DNA from: an uncultured Commensalibacter sp.
Lineage (GTDB): Bacteria; Pseudomonadota; Alphaproteobacteria; Acetobacterales; Acetobacteraceae
Direction of reading: 5' to 3'
DNA length: 64,000 nucleotides
Assembly: GCA_945266285.1 (NCBI GenBank)
Contig: CALYOP010000001.1
Span: 1-64,000 of the forward strand
Both the position numbers and the translations under genes were made by a program. The notes beneath the pieces were generated by a model. The model was given only the letters and a program-made list of their open reading frames with translations, was not told where the DNA came from and ran no database searches. Within the stretch, counting starts at the first letter, position 1; each line of letters starts with the position of its first letter. Positions 35,017 to 44,938 of the stretch are shown one piece after another.

Positions 35017-37644
35017 ATGAATATTCCGCAGTCATCGCATTATCCCGCAATAAGCAAAGTGCTTAATAAAGCGCGAAAGGTTTTATGGCTTGAACAACGC
35101 TGGCCGGTTTTTTTGGGATTTGTCAGTATTTTTCTGGCTTATATTTGCTTAGGATTATGCGGTGTTCTGCAAAGTCTTCCAGATATGTTGCGCTGGATTC
35201 TTCTTTTAGGATTCATTTCCATCATTATCGGTTTTCTCTACATCAGTCTTCGTTCAATCCCTCCCATTAAGCCGATAAAAATCATACAACGCATAGAGCA
35301 TGCTTCAGGGCTTAAAAATCAACCCTTACTTACGCTTGAAGATATTCCTGCCAATAAATCGTCAATCACATTATGGCAAATTCATATCCAACGTATTCTA
35401 AATGGCTTACCAAAATTAAAAACCGGTTTTCCCAGAATATTTCAACAGCAAAAATTTCTTAATTTAATCTGTTTTGGAATGGTTTTTCTCTTCACTTTAC
35501 TGGTTTATATTAATGGGAATTATACGCCTTCGCGCTTAGTTTCCAGTTTTAGACCAGGTTATGACGACGCAACCATTCCCTTACCCAAAGTTGAAGCATG
35601 GATTGAACCCGCAGCTTATAGTAATGAACCCCCTATTTATCTGCAAAATAAACACGATAAAATTGAAGTTCCTCAAAACAGTCATATGCACATTACAATA
35701 ACCGGTTTAGTCTCAAAGCCGCAAATATATGACAACACCAATGGAACTATTATCCCCTCGCCTCATATACAACAACTTGATAGAATCACATGGCAAATTG
35801 ATGGATTAATTGTATCTTCAGGAAAATTATTTATTAAAAGTAGAGGTCGTCATATCGCACAATGGTTATTTGATGTCCCACCGAATAATCCTCCTAGCAT
35901 ATCCTGGACAGGTCCCATTACATTACAAAAAGAAACTTTGTATAATGTCTTTCCTTTTGCCGCTTCCCAACGTTATGGTATTGCTGAAGTACAGATAAAG
36001 CTTTACCGCTCTGTCTCATCACCTAAACATCTTGAAGCGATTGATCATCTCTCAATTCCACTTATTGGCCATCCACACCAGGTAAAACAATCTTTCAAAA
36101 AAAATCTAACGGATAGCATTTTGGTTGGCGAAACGATATTTGCAGTTTTGCAAGCAAAAGACATTTCTGGTCAACAAACGCAAAGTAATCCAGCCCCTTT
36201 TATTATCCCAAACCCAGCATTCATCACCAAAACAGCCAAATCAATTCAAAAAATTCGAATAGATTTAGGAAGAAATCAAGAAAATCATTTTAACGCGGCG
36301 TTACGTTTACAAGCCTTGACCAATCAATCCAACATTTTTGAAAGTCACGATTTATTTTTAAATCTTGTTACCCTGATTGCTTTACTGAATAACGATAATC
36401 TTTCCAAAAAAACAATTACCGCAGAAGCTGTTGATCGCCTTTGGCAAATGGCGCTTGATGTAGAGGAGCGTCAACAGGGCAATCCTGCTATGACTCGTAT
36501 GTTTCAGAACTATCGGGCTGCGCAAGAAAACCTACGTAATCAGCTTGCTGTAATGCGTCAAAAAGGCAAAAACGTTACTTACGAAGATAAAGAAAAATTA
36601 CAAAAAGCTTTGGACAACATCCAAGCGGTTATTGATAACAAAGTTCAGGATTTAATTACACAAGCAAAAAAACAAAATATCGCAATTCCGAATTCTACAA
36701 ATTTAACAAACCTTAAAAACAATATTTTTAATAATACGTTAAAACGCCTTCGGAAAGCTGCGGAAAATGGTGATCAGGCAGAAACAGAGCGACAGCTTCA
36801 AAATTTGACAAATATGCTAAGCAAAATGAAAAATGCAACGCCTGAAGATATCAAACAATTAGAAGCACAGGCAAAGCAACGCCAAAAAGCAGATTATCTT
36901 GCCAAATCATTAGAAGCAATCATCCAAAAACAAATGACCTTATTGGATCACAGTCAAGCACGTCAAAAAGATATAGCAACAATTGATCAAAACGATCAGG
37001 GAACAGATAGTGATCAGGATGAAGATTTAACGAAACTTTCAACTCCAGAATTACTTAAACGATTAGGTGTCAAACATCCGCAATTATCTACAGATAATAC
37101 AGATAATAACGAACAACAAAAATTGTTCACTGCGGAAGAAGATAACGTCATGCAGCAGATTCTAAAACATGCTTTAGCTGAATTACAAAAGCAGGCTAAA
37201 GAATTAACGGGAAAACAATATGATAATTTCCAAAAAGCACAACAGGATATGAGTGCTGCATCAAAGGCTTTGGACGCTAAACGCGATCGTCAGGCAGCTA
37301 AGATTCAACAGCAGATTCTCGTAGAGTTGCAAAAAGGAAACCAACAAATGCAACAATCTATGCAGCAATCCAGCAGCGAATCACCACTTATATTGATAAT
37401 ACCATCGACGTTACAGCCATCATCTGACGACAATCATGATTCGGAACTTGATGAAGATAATATGTCTTCTAAAAACAAAGATCTTTTAGGACGAGATATT
37501 GGAAAAGAAGAAAATAATCTTTCTTTATCTGGTGAACGTTCGAATGCCCATGCTATTGAGGAAGAACTACGCAAGCGTGCTGCGGATCCTGAACGTCCTG
37601 CAATAGAGTTAGATTATCTTAATCGTTTATTAAAACTATTTTAA
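35017..37644 (+). CDS. DUF4175 (TIGR02302) large membrane protein
   Basis: The 875-residue protein has three membrane helices in the N-terminal 170 residues (VFLGFVSIFLAYICLGLCGV and FLNLICFGMVFLFTLLVYIN are clear). These are followed by a periplasmic beta-rich domain (about 180-410) and a long helical, Gln/Lys-rich region (about 420-870) likely to form coiled coils (QNLTNMLSKMKNATPEDIKQ). This is the layout of the alphaproteobacterial DUF4175/TIGR02302 family, nearly always next to lysA. The role is unknown. It ends with DPERPAIELDYLNRLLKLF, the usual family C-terminus. Confidence 0.8.
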   Translation: MNIPQSSHYPAISKVLNKARKVLWLEQRWPVFLGFVSIFLAYICLGLCGVLQSLPDMLRWILLLGFISIIIGFLYISLRSIPPIKPIKIIQRIEHASGLKNQPLLTLEDIPANKSSITLWQIHIQRILNGLPKLKTGFPRIFQQQKFLNLICFGMVFLFTLLVYINGNYTPSRLVSSFRPGYDDATIPLPKVEAWIEPAAYSNEPPIYLQNKHDKIEVPQNSHMHITITGLVSKPQIYDNTNGTIIPSPHIQQLDRITWQIDGLIVSSGKLFIKSRGRHIAQWLFDVPPNNPPSISWTGPITLQKETLYNVFPFAASQRYGIAEVQIKLYRSVSSPKHLEAIDHLSIPLIGHPHQVKQSFKKNLTDSILVGETIFAVLQAKDISGQQTQSNPAPFIIPNPAFITKTAKSIQKIRIDLGRNQENHFNAALRLQALTNQSNIFESHDLFLNLVTLIALLNNDNLSKKTITAEAVDRLWQMALDVEERQQGNPAMTRMFQNYRAAQENLRNQLAVMRQKGKNVTYEDKEKLQKALDNIQAVIDNKVQDLITQAKKQNIAIPNSTNLTNLKNNIFNNTLKRLRKAAENGDQAETERQLQNLTNMLSKMKNATPEDIKQLEAQAKQRQKADYLAKSLEAIIQKQMTLLDHSQARQKDIATIDQNDQGTDSDQDEDLTKLSTPELLKRLGVKHPQLSTDNTDNNEQQKLFTAEEDNVMQQILKHALAELQKQAKELTGKQYDNFQKAQQDMSAASKALDAKRDRQAAKIQQQILVELQKGNQQMQQSMQQSSSESPLILIIPSTLQPSSDDNHDSELDEDNMSSKNKDLLGRDIGKEENNLSLSGERSNAHAIEEELRKRAADPERPAIELDYLNRLLKLF

Positions 37645-37659
37645 AATATCGAGGTAAAT

Positions 37660-38067
37660 ATGGCTTATTGGTTAATCAAATCGGAGCCAGATTCCTTTTC
37701 ATGGCAAGAACAATTGGCAAATATTGTTGAACCATGGACAGGGGTAAGAAATCACCAAGCCAAAAAGAATTTGGCAGCTATGCGTTTGGGCGATAAGGCC
37801 TTTTTTTATCATTCAAATACAGGACGCGAGATTGTCGGTATTGTTGAAATCGTCAAAGAAGCCTATCCTGACCCCACCGACGAAATGGGAAAGTGGGTTT
37901 GTATCGATGTGAAAGCATGTTCTTCATTACCACATCCTGTCACTCTCCAGCAGATCAAAGCCAATCCAGCGTTGTCAGAACTTGCTTTAATCCGACAATC
38001 ACGGTTATCGGTCTCCCCCGTTTCAGATAAACATTGGGATATTCTGTGTAAAATGGGTGGGATTTAA
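37660..38067 (+). CDS. EVE domain protein
   Basis: The 135-residue single-domain protein begins MAYWLIKSEPDSFSWQ and contains WTGVRNHQAKKNLAAMRLGD and FFYHSNTGREIVGIVEI, the EVE-domain core, which in related proteins binds modified bases in nucleic acids (PUA-like fold). GAGG stands 9 bp before the ATG. It lies 15 bp after the DUF4175 gene, so it may share its transcript. The target nucleic acid is unknown. Confidence 0.9.
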   Translation: MAYWLIKSEPDSFSWQEQLANIVEPWTGVRNHQAKKNLAAMRLGDKAFFYHSNTGREIVGIVEIVKEAYPDPTDEMGKWVCIDVKACSSLPHPVTLQQIKANPALSELALIRQSRLSVSPVSDKHWDILCKMGGI

Positions 38068-38140
38068 AATTATCAATTAATCTGTATAGCTATTGAAACA
38101 TTTTTCATATCGTATTTTAAAGTAATAAAACAGGTTTACG

Positions 38141-38800
38141 ATGACAACAAATAAAGACATTCCCAATTATATTCATCTTTATCAAAATGATTTGCCTGAT
38201 GATACTAATCTTGGAAATATCATCGCAATTGATACGGAAACAATGGGATTAAATCATCGAAGAGATCGTCTTTGTTTAGTACAATTATCATCAGGAAATG
38301 GTCAGGCACACCTGGTTCAGTTTATTCCTCAAGCCTTGGGTGGCAAAGGCTTTGAATCTTGCCCTAATTTAAAACGTCTATTAACAAATCCAGAAGTAAC
38401 GAAATTAATGCATTTTGCACGTTTCGATGTTGGGATTTTGCAGTATTCTTTAGACATACGTATGACCTCCGTAAAATGTACCAAAATCGCCGCTAAACTT
38501 GTTCGTACATTTACGGATAAACATGGGCTTGCAAGTCTTTGTCGTGACTTGCTTAAAGTCGACCTTAGCAAACAGCAACAAACTTCTGATTGGGGAAATC
38601 CTCAACTTTCTCCTGATCAACTGGTTTATGCAGCTTCCGATGTATTATATCTTCATCAACTTTGGGACCAACTTAAAGCGATGTTGATCCGTGAAAATCG
38701 TTTGGCATTAGCTGAAGAATGTTTTGCTTTTTTGCCCAGCAGAGCCGAACTGGATTTATTAGGATTTGATGAACCAGACATTTTTGAACATCGAGGGTAA
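38141..38800 (+). CDS. RNase D-like 3'-5' exonuclease
   Basis: The 219-residue protein is a DEDDy exonuclease: IIAIDTETMGLNHRRDRLCL carries the first acids, FARFDVGIL the second Asp, and YAASDVLYLHQLWDQL the Tyr-Asp motif. It lacks the HRDC domains of full-length RNase D, as is normal for the short alphaproteobacterial form. It acts on the 3' ends of structured RNAs such as tRNA precursors. It heads the segment that leads to kdsD-lptC-lptA-lptB, 81 bp upstream of kdsD. Confidence 0.9.
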   Translation: MTTNKDIPNYIHLYQNDLPDDTNLGNIIAIDTETMGLNHRRDRLCLVQLSSGNGQAHLVQFIPQALGGKGFESCPNLKRLLTNPEVTKLMHFARFDVGILQYSLDIRMTSVKCTKIAAKLVRTFTDKHGLASLCRDLLKVDLSKQQQTSDWGNPQLSPDQLVYAASDVLYLHQLWDQLKAMLIRENRLALAEECFAFLPSRAELDLLGFDEPDIFEHRG

Positions 38801-38881
38801 AATGTGTAATTTGTATGTTATAAAAGACAGGACTATAATATAGAATTATTTGGTTATTTTTTTAAACAGCAGAATTGATTT

Positions 38882-39889
38882 ATGACGGTTCAGGAAAATA
38901 TCTATTCCGATGTGGAAATCGCTTGCCAAGCTTTGACTATTGAACAAGCGGGAATTGCAGATTTGGTAGATGCTTTACGCAACCATCATGAGGGTTATAA
39001 TCTATCAACAGCGTTTGAAAAAACCATAGCATTAATTTACAGTTTAAAAGGTCGTGTCGTTGTGACAGGAATTGGCAAGTCCGGTCATATAGGTCGAAAA
39101 ATTCAAGCAACCCTTGCCTCTACTGGAACACCTTCTTTTTTTGTTCATCCTGCAGAAGCAGCGCATGGCGATTTAGGAATGATACAGCCTTCGGATGTCG
39201 TAATCGCTTTATCATCCTCTGGTGAAACGGTAGAACTTGCAAATATTATTAATCATGCAAGACGTTTTAATATCCCTTTGATTGCCATGACATCGCAAGC
39301 AAATTCAACGCTAGCCAAAGCCGCAGATATTGTTTTGCTGCTTCCCCAATCCAAAGAAGCCTGTCCTTTGGGGCTTGCTCCGACAACCAGTTCGGTTGCT
39401 CAACTAGCATTAGGAGATGCGCTTGCAATAACTTTGCTTCGGAAAAATCGTTTCACACCCAGTGATTTTGGCAAGTATCACCCCGGTGGACGCTTAGGAA
39501 CAAAATTAAAATTTGTTCGCGATTTAATGCATATTAATGACGAAATCCCACTTGCTCCACCGCACATGCCTATGCATGATGCTTTAATGATCATGACAAA
39601 AAAAGCATTAGGTTGTATTGGCGTTATTTCTAATGATAAGAAGTTGATCGGTTTAATTACTGATGGGGATTTACGACGAACTTTGAATCAGGATATTAGA
39701 AAACTGCAAGTAAAAGACGTCATGAATACAAGTCCTTTAACCATTAATCCTGATTTATTGGCTGCCGAAGCACTTTGTTTAATGAATAATAGGGAAAAAC
39801 CTATCACATGCTTGTTTGTTATCAATGAATTTCAAAACCCAGTAGGTGTTATTCACATACATGATCTTTTACGAATGGGGATAGCATGA
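38882..39889 (+). CDS. kdsD: D-arabinose-5-phosphate isomerase KdsD
   Basis: KdsD makes D-arabinose 5-phosphate from ribulose 5-phosphate, the first step of KDO synthesis for LPS. The 335-residue product has an N-terminal SIS domain (VVTGIGKSGHIGRKIQATLA, ALSSSGETVELANI) and two CBS domains (about 210-330, CIGVISNDKKLIGLITDGDL). It overlaps lptC by 4 bp (ATGA). kdsC and kdsB are not in the window. Confidence 0.94.
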   Translation: MTVQENIYSDVEIACQALTIEQAGIADLVDALRNHHEGYNLSTAFEKTIALIYSLKGRVVVTGIGKSGHIGRKIQATLASTGTPSFFVHPAEAAHGDLGMIQPSDVVIALSSSGETVELANIINHARRFNIPLIAMTSQANSTLAKAADIVLLLPQSKEACPLGLAPTTSSVAQLALGDALAITLLRKNRFTPSDFGKYHPGGRLGTKLKFVRDLMHINDEIPLAPPHMPMHDALMIMTKKALGCIGVISNDKKLIGLITDGDLRRTLNQDIRKLQVKDVMNTSPLTINPDLLAAEALCLMNNREKPITCLFVINEFQNPVGVIHIHDLLRMGIA

Positions 39890-40701
39890 GCAAAAAAGAA
39901 CCACCTTCCACCGATTTACCTAAAAAGGTAGAACGGACGGATTTTAACGACAAAAAAAAACTTTACCTTTCACAGCGTTCTAATAATCCAATTGTTGCTC
40001 GTGAAGTTCCTAAACCTGAAGATCTAGAACGACGGCAAAACCTTTTGCGTTGGACTCGGTGGGGTTTGCCTGCGACTGCCTTAATTTTATTGGTTTCAAT
40101 TGCTGCATGGCCTGAAATTGACCGGGCCATTAACAGCAATAAAGAGATTCTAAAACAACTTTCAAAAATCAAAGTCGAAAGTGGGACTATGCATGGTGCT
40201 TCTTTCCATGGTCTTGACTCACATAACCGACCTTATACGATAACTTCGAAACAAGTTCATCAAAACGCTGATGGTTTAATCCGACTTACCTATCCGAAGG
40301 CAGATATTTTATTTCAGAACAATTCATGGATGATGGTTACCTCAGATCAAGGTAATTTCTTACAACATTCACAAAATTTGAGTTTATCGAAAAATGTTGT
40401 CTTATATCGGGACGATGGCCTATTTATGTATAGCCCGATTGCAGATATTTCTATGAAATCTTCGGTTATTACAGCTAATGATTGGGTTCATGCGGAAGGA
40501 ACATTTGGTGTATTGGACGCACAAGCTTATTTTCTTGATATGCATGCTGGAATTGCCCAATTCAAAGGACCAGGACGTCTAATTCTAAATGATGATAAAA
40601 AATCTTCTGCCTCTTCCACAACACGCAATGATTCTATACAGGGTCAAAATAAGCAACCCTCTTTCGTTAACCCTTCGACCTCATCGGAATCTTCCCCATG
40701 A
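39886..40701 (+). CDS. lptC: LPS export periplasmic protein LptC
   Basis: LptC is anchored in the inner membrane and passes LPS from the LptB2FG transporter to LptA. The 271-residue product has a charged cytosolic segment of about 60 residues, one membrane helix (TALILLVSIAAWPEI), and a periplasmic beta-jellyroll domain (about 90-230), with a Ser-rich tail. The long N-terminal segment is usual for alphaproteobacterial LptC. It overlaps kdsD and lptA by 4 bp on both sides, which suggests tight coupling. Confidence 0.85.
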   Translation: MSKKEPPSTDLPKKVERTDFNDKKKLYLSQRSNNPIVAREVPKPEDLERRQNLLRWTRWGLPATALILLVSIAAWPEIDRAINSNKEILKQLSKIKVESGTMHGASFHGLDSHNRPYTITSKQVHQNADGLIRLTYPKADILFQNNSWMMVTSDQGNFLQHSQNLSLSKNVVLYRDDGLFMYSPIADISMKSSVITANDWVHAEGTFGVLDAQAYFLDMHAGIAQFKGPGRLILNDDKKSSASSTTRNDSIQGQNKQPSFVNPSTSSESSP

Positions 40702-41687
40702 AGCTTAGACGAGTTTTTTTATTGTCTGCACTTAGCCTGTTTTCTAAAGGCGTATTCTTTAATTCGCTTTATGCACAGAACATTGATCTTTCTCATGGTG
40801 GACAAATTACGGTTACGGCATTGGGTGGATTTGATTGGGATCAAAACCTTAAAACCGTCACTGCTTATGATAATGCCAAAGCCGTTCGTAATAATGTTAC
40901 GGTCACTGCTGATCGCTTAGTTGCGCATTACCGCAAAAAAGCCAATACTGAAGCAGCATCTTCACAACCCGGTGCGACAGATACAAACGCAACGGGTCAA
41001 GTCCCTGCGCCAAATGGTGATAAAAATAAAGAAGGCGGACAAGACGATACAGGTGCTAATGAAATTTATCGTCTTTATGCTTATGGTCATGTTCATATCT
41101 ATACCGATACCGACCAAGCGTGGGGTGATAAAGCCGTATATGATATGGATCAGGCCATATTAGTACTAACGGGTAAAAAGATGAAACTAACCACGCCACA
41201 AAATATTATGACCGCTCGTGATGCAATGGAGTATCATTCAAACACACGTATGTCTGTTGGTCGTGGCGATGCTACTGCTACAAATATTAAAGATGGTAAT
41301 CAGATTAAAGCCGATGTGTTGGTGGGATATAGCTCCCCTTCTAACTCTAACCAACCTAATAATGTGCAAAATCCAAAGAATAACAATTCAGATAGTGCTA
41401 CCCAATCCAGCAAGCTGGATAAAGTAAACGCTTTTGGCAATGTTGTTGTTCGAACTCAAAATGAAACTATTCGTGGTGATCGTGGTGTTTATGTTCCAAG
41501 CACAGGCATATCACGTATTGTTGGCAATGTTCACATTACACGTGGACAAAATCAGTTACATGGTTATGCTGCAATTATTAACATGCATACTGGAATTGCC
41601 CATATGACAGAAATGCCAGGAAGACGCGTACAAGGGCTTGTTGTTCCTAATGAAACGGGTCAAGGAAATCAACCTTCAAAACACTAA
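40698..41687 (+). CDS. lptA: LPS transport periplasmic protein LptA
   Basis: LptA oligomers form the periplasmic bridge for LPS. The 329-residue product has a signal peptide (MKLRRVFLLSALSLFSKGVF, cleaved near YAQ) and OstA-type repeats: VTALGGFDWDQNLKTVTAYD, NVTVTADRLVAHYRKK and ETIRGDRGVYVPSTGISRIV. It is longer than the E. coli protein because of low-complexity inserts (about 80-115, Asn/Gly/Asp-rich; and 215-240, Asn/Ser/Pro-rich). It lies between lptC and lptB, as expected. Confidence 0.88.
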   Translation: MKLRRVFLLSALSLFSKGVFFNSLYAQNIDLSHGGQITVTALGGFDWDQNLKTVTAYDNAKAVRNNVTVTADRLVAHYRKKANTEAASSQPGATDTNATGQVPAPNGDKNKEGGQDDTGANEIYRLYAYGHVHIYTDTDQAWGDKAVYDMDQAILVLTGKKMKLTTPQNIMTARDAMEYHSNTRMSVGRGDATATNIKDGNQIKADVLVGYSSPSNSNQPNNVQNPKNNNSDSATQSSKLDKVNAFGNVVVRTQNETIRGDRGVYVPSTGISRIVGNVHITRGQNQLHGYAAIINMHTGIAHMTEMPGRRVQGLVVPNETGQGNQPSKH

Positions 41688-41732
41688 CTTCAAATCCATA
41701 TCAAAGCGATTTTTTAAGAAAGCCATATTTTT

Positions 41733-42506
41733 ATGAAGGAAACTTCTATTACACCCGAAGCAATTATAGAACAAGAAGCAGCTACAAGCGGGCTCATTGC
41801 TGAAAATATTGGAAAAACTTATAAAAAACGCGCCGTTGTTCAAAATGTTTCCTTACGGGTTCATCGTGGCGAAGCAGTTGGTTTATTGGGTCCTAATGGA
41901 GCAGGAAAAACCACGAGCTTTTATATGATTGTAGGACTTATCCAACCGGATACAGGAACAATTAAACTTGATGGTGCCGATATTACAAAGCTTCCAATGT
42001 ATCGTCGTGCTCGTCTTGGTATTGGTTATCTTCCTCAGGAAGCCAGTATTTTTCGTGGCCTAAATGTTGAACAAAATATTATGGCTGCTTTAGAGGTTGT
42101 TGAATCGGACGCACAAAAAAGAAGCATGATTCTGGATGGATTATTGGCTGAATTCGGTATTGCCCATCTACGACGTTCTCCTTCACTTTCATTATCAGGT
42201 GGTGAACGTCGCCGATTAGAAATTGCACGTGCTTTAGCCAGTGATCCCAATTATATCTTGCTTGATGAACCGCTTGCGGGGATTGATCCGATTGCAGTTG
42301 GAGAAATCCGTGATCTCGTTTCTCATCTGAAAGATAGAGGAATTGGTGTGTTAATTACCGATCATAACGTTCGAGAAACCTTAGAAATTATTGATCGCGC
42401 TTATATTATGAATAGTGGGCAATTATTAATGGAAGGTGAACCCGCAGAAGTCGTTGCCAATGAAGATGTTCGACGTGTATACTTAGGTGAAAAATTTTCT
42501 ATGTAA
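41733..42506 (+). CDS. lptB: LPS export ABC transporter ATPase LptB
   Basis: LptB is the ATPase of the LptB2FG complex that extracts LPS from the inner membrane. The 257-residue product has Walker A LGPNGAGKTTSFYMIVGL, the Q-loop LPQEASIFRGLNVEQNI, signature LSLSGGERRRLEIARAL, Walker B YILLDEPLAGIDP and the His switch ITDHNVRET. A short extension of about 20 residues precedes the usual start. rpoN follows 6 bp downstream. Confidence 0.96.
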   Translation: MKETSITPEAIIEQEAATSGLIAENIGKTYKKRAVVQNVSLRVHRGEAVGLLGPNGAGKTTSFYMIVGLIQPDTGTIKLDGADITKLPMYRRARLGIGYLPQEASIFRGLNVEQNIMAALEVVESDAQKRSMILDGLLAEFGIAHLRRSPSLSLSGGERRRLEIARALASDPNYILLDEPLAGIDPIAVGEIRDLVSHLKDRGIGVLITDHNVRETLEIIDRAYIMNSGQLLMEGEPAEVVANEDVRRVYLGEKFSM

Positions 42507-42512
42507 TACTTA

Positions 42513-43952
42513 ATGGCACTTCAAGCTCGAATTTCACTTCAGCAACACCAGAAATTGGTGATGACGCCGCAAATGCGTCAGGCCATACATATTTTACAAA
42601 TATCGACTCAAGAATTACATCATTTAATTGACCAAGAAATTGAGCAAAATCCTTTTTTAGAGAAGATTACCAAAAGTCAAATCCAAGGAAGTGTTCATTC
42701 TCAATTTGAAACGAATAATACGTCAGATAAAATCGAAGAGCATTCATATTCAATACAAAAAGATTGGCGCGATATTTCCGGAAATGATTACTCTCTGGAA
42801 ACTAACAATAAAACGATAAAAAACTATTTTCCTCTTTGGGACAATATTCAAGAACCGCCCCCTTCGCTTCATATACATTTACAGCAACAATTGCGTTTGT
42901 CGCAATTATCATTAAAACAAAAAAAATTGGGGTTTGTTTTAATAGATATGTTGGATGACGCAGGAAGATTACCGGGAAATCCCGATTCTTTGGCTAAACA
43001 ATTGCAAATTGATACCAAAACGCTTGAGACAATACGGCAGATATTGATCTTTTTTGATCCTCCTGGCCTTTTTTGCTTTACACTAATTGAATGTCTTAAA
43101 GCACAATTAATAGATAAAAAACTTTATAGTCCTTCTATGGAAAGACTGTTGAATCATCTTTCTCTTTACGAAAAAGGCAATTTTCAGAAGCTGGCACATC
43201 AATGTAAGGTGTCTTTAAATCAGCTAAAGACAATGATCTCTACAGTCCAGCGGTTAAACCCAAAACCAGGGAAAAATACGTATAATGATCCGCCTTTGAT
43301 ACGAATAGCTGATATTATTGTTGAACGTAATGAACAAGAGAATTGGATTATTAAACTTAACCCTAAAGTTGCTCCTTATTGCCGTTTTAATCATAGTTTT
43401 TTTCAAAGAATCAAACCAAAGCTAACGCAAAACGAAAATGATTTTATTAAACCACGTATATATTCTGCACGATGGCTTAGCAAAACAGTGCAACGCCGTA
43501 ATAATGCCTTATTAAAGGTTTCTTCTGAAATTATACGACATCAATACAGCTTTCTCTTACAAGGTCAAAAGGAACTTAAACCTTTGGTTTTACGTGATAT
43601 TGCAAAATCAGTAAAAATGCATGAAAGCAGTATTAGCCGGTTGATAAATCAGAAGTATATTTCTACACCGCAAGGAATTTTTGAACTTAAATTTTTCTTT
43701 TCATCATCAATAAAAAATCAAGAGGGAAAAAACCATAGTAGCGCAAGTATCCGTCATTACATCAAAAAATTAATTTTACAAGAAAATGATCAAGAATCGG
43801 CAATTTTATCCGATGAAATCATTGTTTCCATGTTAAAAAAAGAAGGTATCCATATTGCACGGAGAACAGTTGCTAAATATCGAAAAATTCTCAAAATTCC
43901 TTCTTCAGATCAACGAAGGCGCTTAAGGAATATTTCATCGTTCCATAATTGA
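42513..43952 (+). CDS. rpoN: RNA polymerase sigma-54 factor
   Basis: RpoN directs transcription from -24/-12 promoters with the help of AAA+ enhancer-binding proteins. The 479-residue product has the Gln-rich activator-contact region I (RISLQQHQKLVMTPQMRQAI), the core-binding region, a helix-turn-helix (LVLRDIAKSVKMHESSISRL) and the RpoN box ARRTVAKYR that reads the -24 element. No Shine-Dalgarno is evident in the 6-bp gap, so translation is probably coupled to lptB. No enhancer-binding protein gene is visible in this window. Confidence 0.95.
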   Translation: MALQARISLQQHQKLVMTPQMRQAIHILQISTQELHHLIDQEIEQNPFLEKITKSQIQGSVHSQFETNNTSDKIEEHSYSIQKDWRDISGNDYSLETNNKTIKNYFPLWDNIQEPPPSLHIHLQQQLRLSQLSLKQKKLGFVLIDMLDDAGRLPGNPDSLAKQLQIDTKTLETIRQILIFFDPPGLFCFTLIECLKAQLIDKKLYSPSMERLLNHLSLYEKGNFQKLAHQCKVSLNQLKTMISTVQRLNPKPGKNTYNDPPLIRIADIIVERNEQENWIIKLNPKVAPYCRFNHSFFQRIKPKLTQNENDFIKPRIYSARWLSKTVQRRNNALLKVSSEIIRHQYSFLLQGQKELKPLVLRDIAKSVKMHESSISRLINQKYISTPQGIFELKFFFSSSIKNQEGKNHSSASIRHYIKKLILQENDQESAILSDEIIVSMLKKEGIHIARRTVAKYRKILKIPSSDQRRRLRNISSFHN

Positions 43953-43985
43953 TAAAACGAAATTTTTTTTAATGGAGTTGAATAT

Positions 43986-44585
43986 ATGAAAATCTCAATT
44001 TTCGGAAAACGTATAGAAATACCAGACTGGTTTCATCAAAAAGTTGAAGATACCTTATTAAAAACGGTGAAAAAATATTTTGATCACACCGTTGATGCTT
44101 CTGTTACTTTTGGGAAAGCGCCATCGTTTTATACTTGCGATATCCATGTTCATGTCTCACGTGGCTTGTCCATACGCGGTGAAGGTGAAGCTCACGATGT
44201 GCAAAGTGCTTTTGAAGATGCAATGGAACACGTTACACGTCGTTTAAGTCGATATAAAGATCGTTTAAAAAGCCGTCGTAGTCGCAAAGCTTATCAGGAA
44301 CATATTGAAGAAGGTCGTCAATATATTCTTAATCATCAATTGGTTGCTAATGATCTTGAGCAAGTCGCCGAAGAAGAAAAAAGCGAACAAGAAATCCAAA
44401 ATCATATTATCACTGAAAAACCAACTGATATTGCGACACTTACGGTTTATGAAGCCATCATGCATCTTGATCTTTCTGAACGTCCCGTTTTAATGTTCCG
44501 CAATGCAGAAAATGAACGGATTAACGTTATTTACCGTCAAAATGATGGGCAGGTTGTCTGGCTTGATTCAGGGCTTCCCGGTTAA
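43986..44585 (+). CDS. hpf: ribosome hibernation promoting factor, long form
   Basis: Long HPF pairs 70S ribosomes into inactive 100S dimers in stationary phase. The 199-residue product has the N-terminal S30AE domain (about 1-100, MKISIFGKRIEIPDWFHQKV) and a C-terminal dimerisation domain (about 140-199, PTDIATLTVYEAIMHLDLSE, MFRNAENERINVIYR, DGQVVWLDSG). The Glu-rich linker lies at about 105-140. It follows rpoN, the usual order; ptsN, which often comes next, is absent and a terminator stands there instead. Confidence 0.93.
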   Translation: MKISIFGKRIEIPDWFHQKVEDTLLKTVKKYFDHTVDASVTFGKAPSFYTCDIHVHVSRGLSIRGEGEAHDVQSAFEDAMEHVTRRLSRYKDRLKSRRSRKAYQEHIEEGRQYILNHQLVANDLEQVAEEEKSEQEIQNHIITEKPTDIATLTVYEAIMHLDLSERPVLMFRNAENERINVIYRQNDGQVVWLDSGLPG

Positions 44586-44620
44586 ATTCAGTATAATTTT
44601 TGTTTAAATCATTTCAGAAT

Positions 44621-44650
44621 AAAAAGAACAGGTTATTTCCTGTTCTTTTT
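44621..44650. terminator. bidirectional terminator between hpf and the DUF1150 gene
   Basis: AAAAAGAACAGG and CCTGTTCTTTTT form a perfect 12-bp stem with the loop TTATTT. On the plus strand it ends in a T run after hpf; on the minus strand the complementary T run is followed by ATTC. It can serve both convergent transcripts. Confidence 0.85.
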
Positions 44651-44674
44651 ATATATTCAATAAATAATAGAAGG

Positions 44675-44938
44675 TTAATGAACTAACGTAGGAAGCATTT
44701 CATGCTGAAGAATAGCTGCAAAAGCCGTATCCTTGTCTTCTGCAACCGCCATTGGTGTGCCATCAGCAGCATGAATAGCATAAACAGATTGACCATTAAG
44801 CTGAACAAATTTGACATAAGCCAACTGTGAGACACCAAGTGCTTTAAGCTGACTATTCGTTAGATTCCGAATATCAACAAACTTAGGTGCTTCTTTACCA
44901 GCTGTCAGTTTTGATCGATTGTCTAATATATTACTCAT
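44675..44938 (-). CDS. DUF1150 family protein
   Basis: The 87-residue protein (LTNSQLKALGVSQLAYVKFV, YAIHAADGTPMAVAEDKDTA) belongs to the alphaproteobacterial DUF1150 family, usually found directly after a small heat-shock gene. I choose the ATG at 44938 because AGGAA lies 7 bp upstream; a TTG two codons earlier is less likely. It follows hsp20 by 138 bp on the same strand, so it is probably part of the heat-shock transcript. Function unknown. Confidence 0.8.
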   Translation of the reverse strand: MSNILDNRSKLTAGKEAPKFVDIRNLTNSQLKALGVSQLAYVKFVQLNGQSVYAIHAADGTPMAVAEDKDTAFAAILQHEMLPTLVH

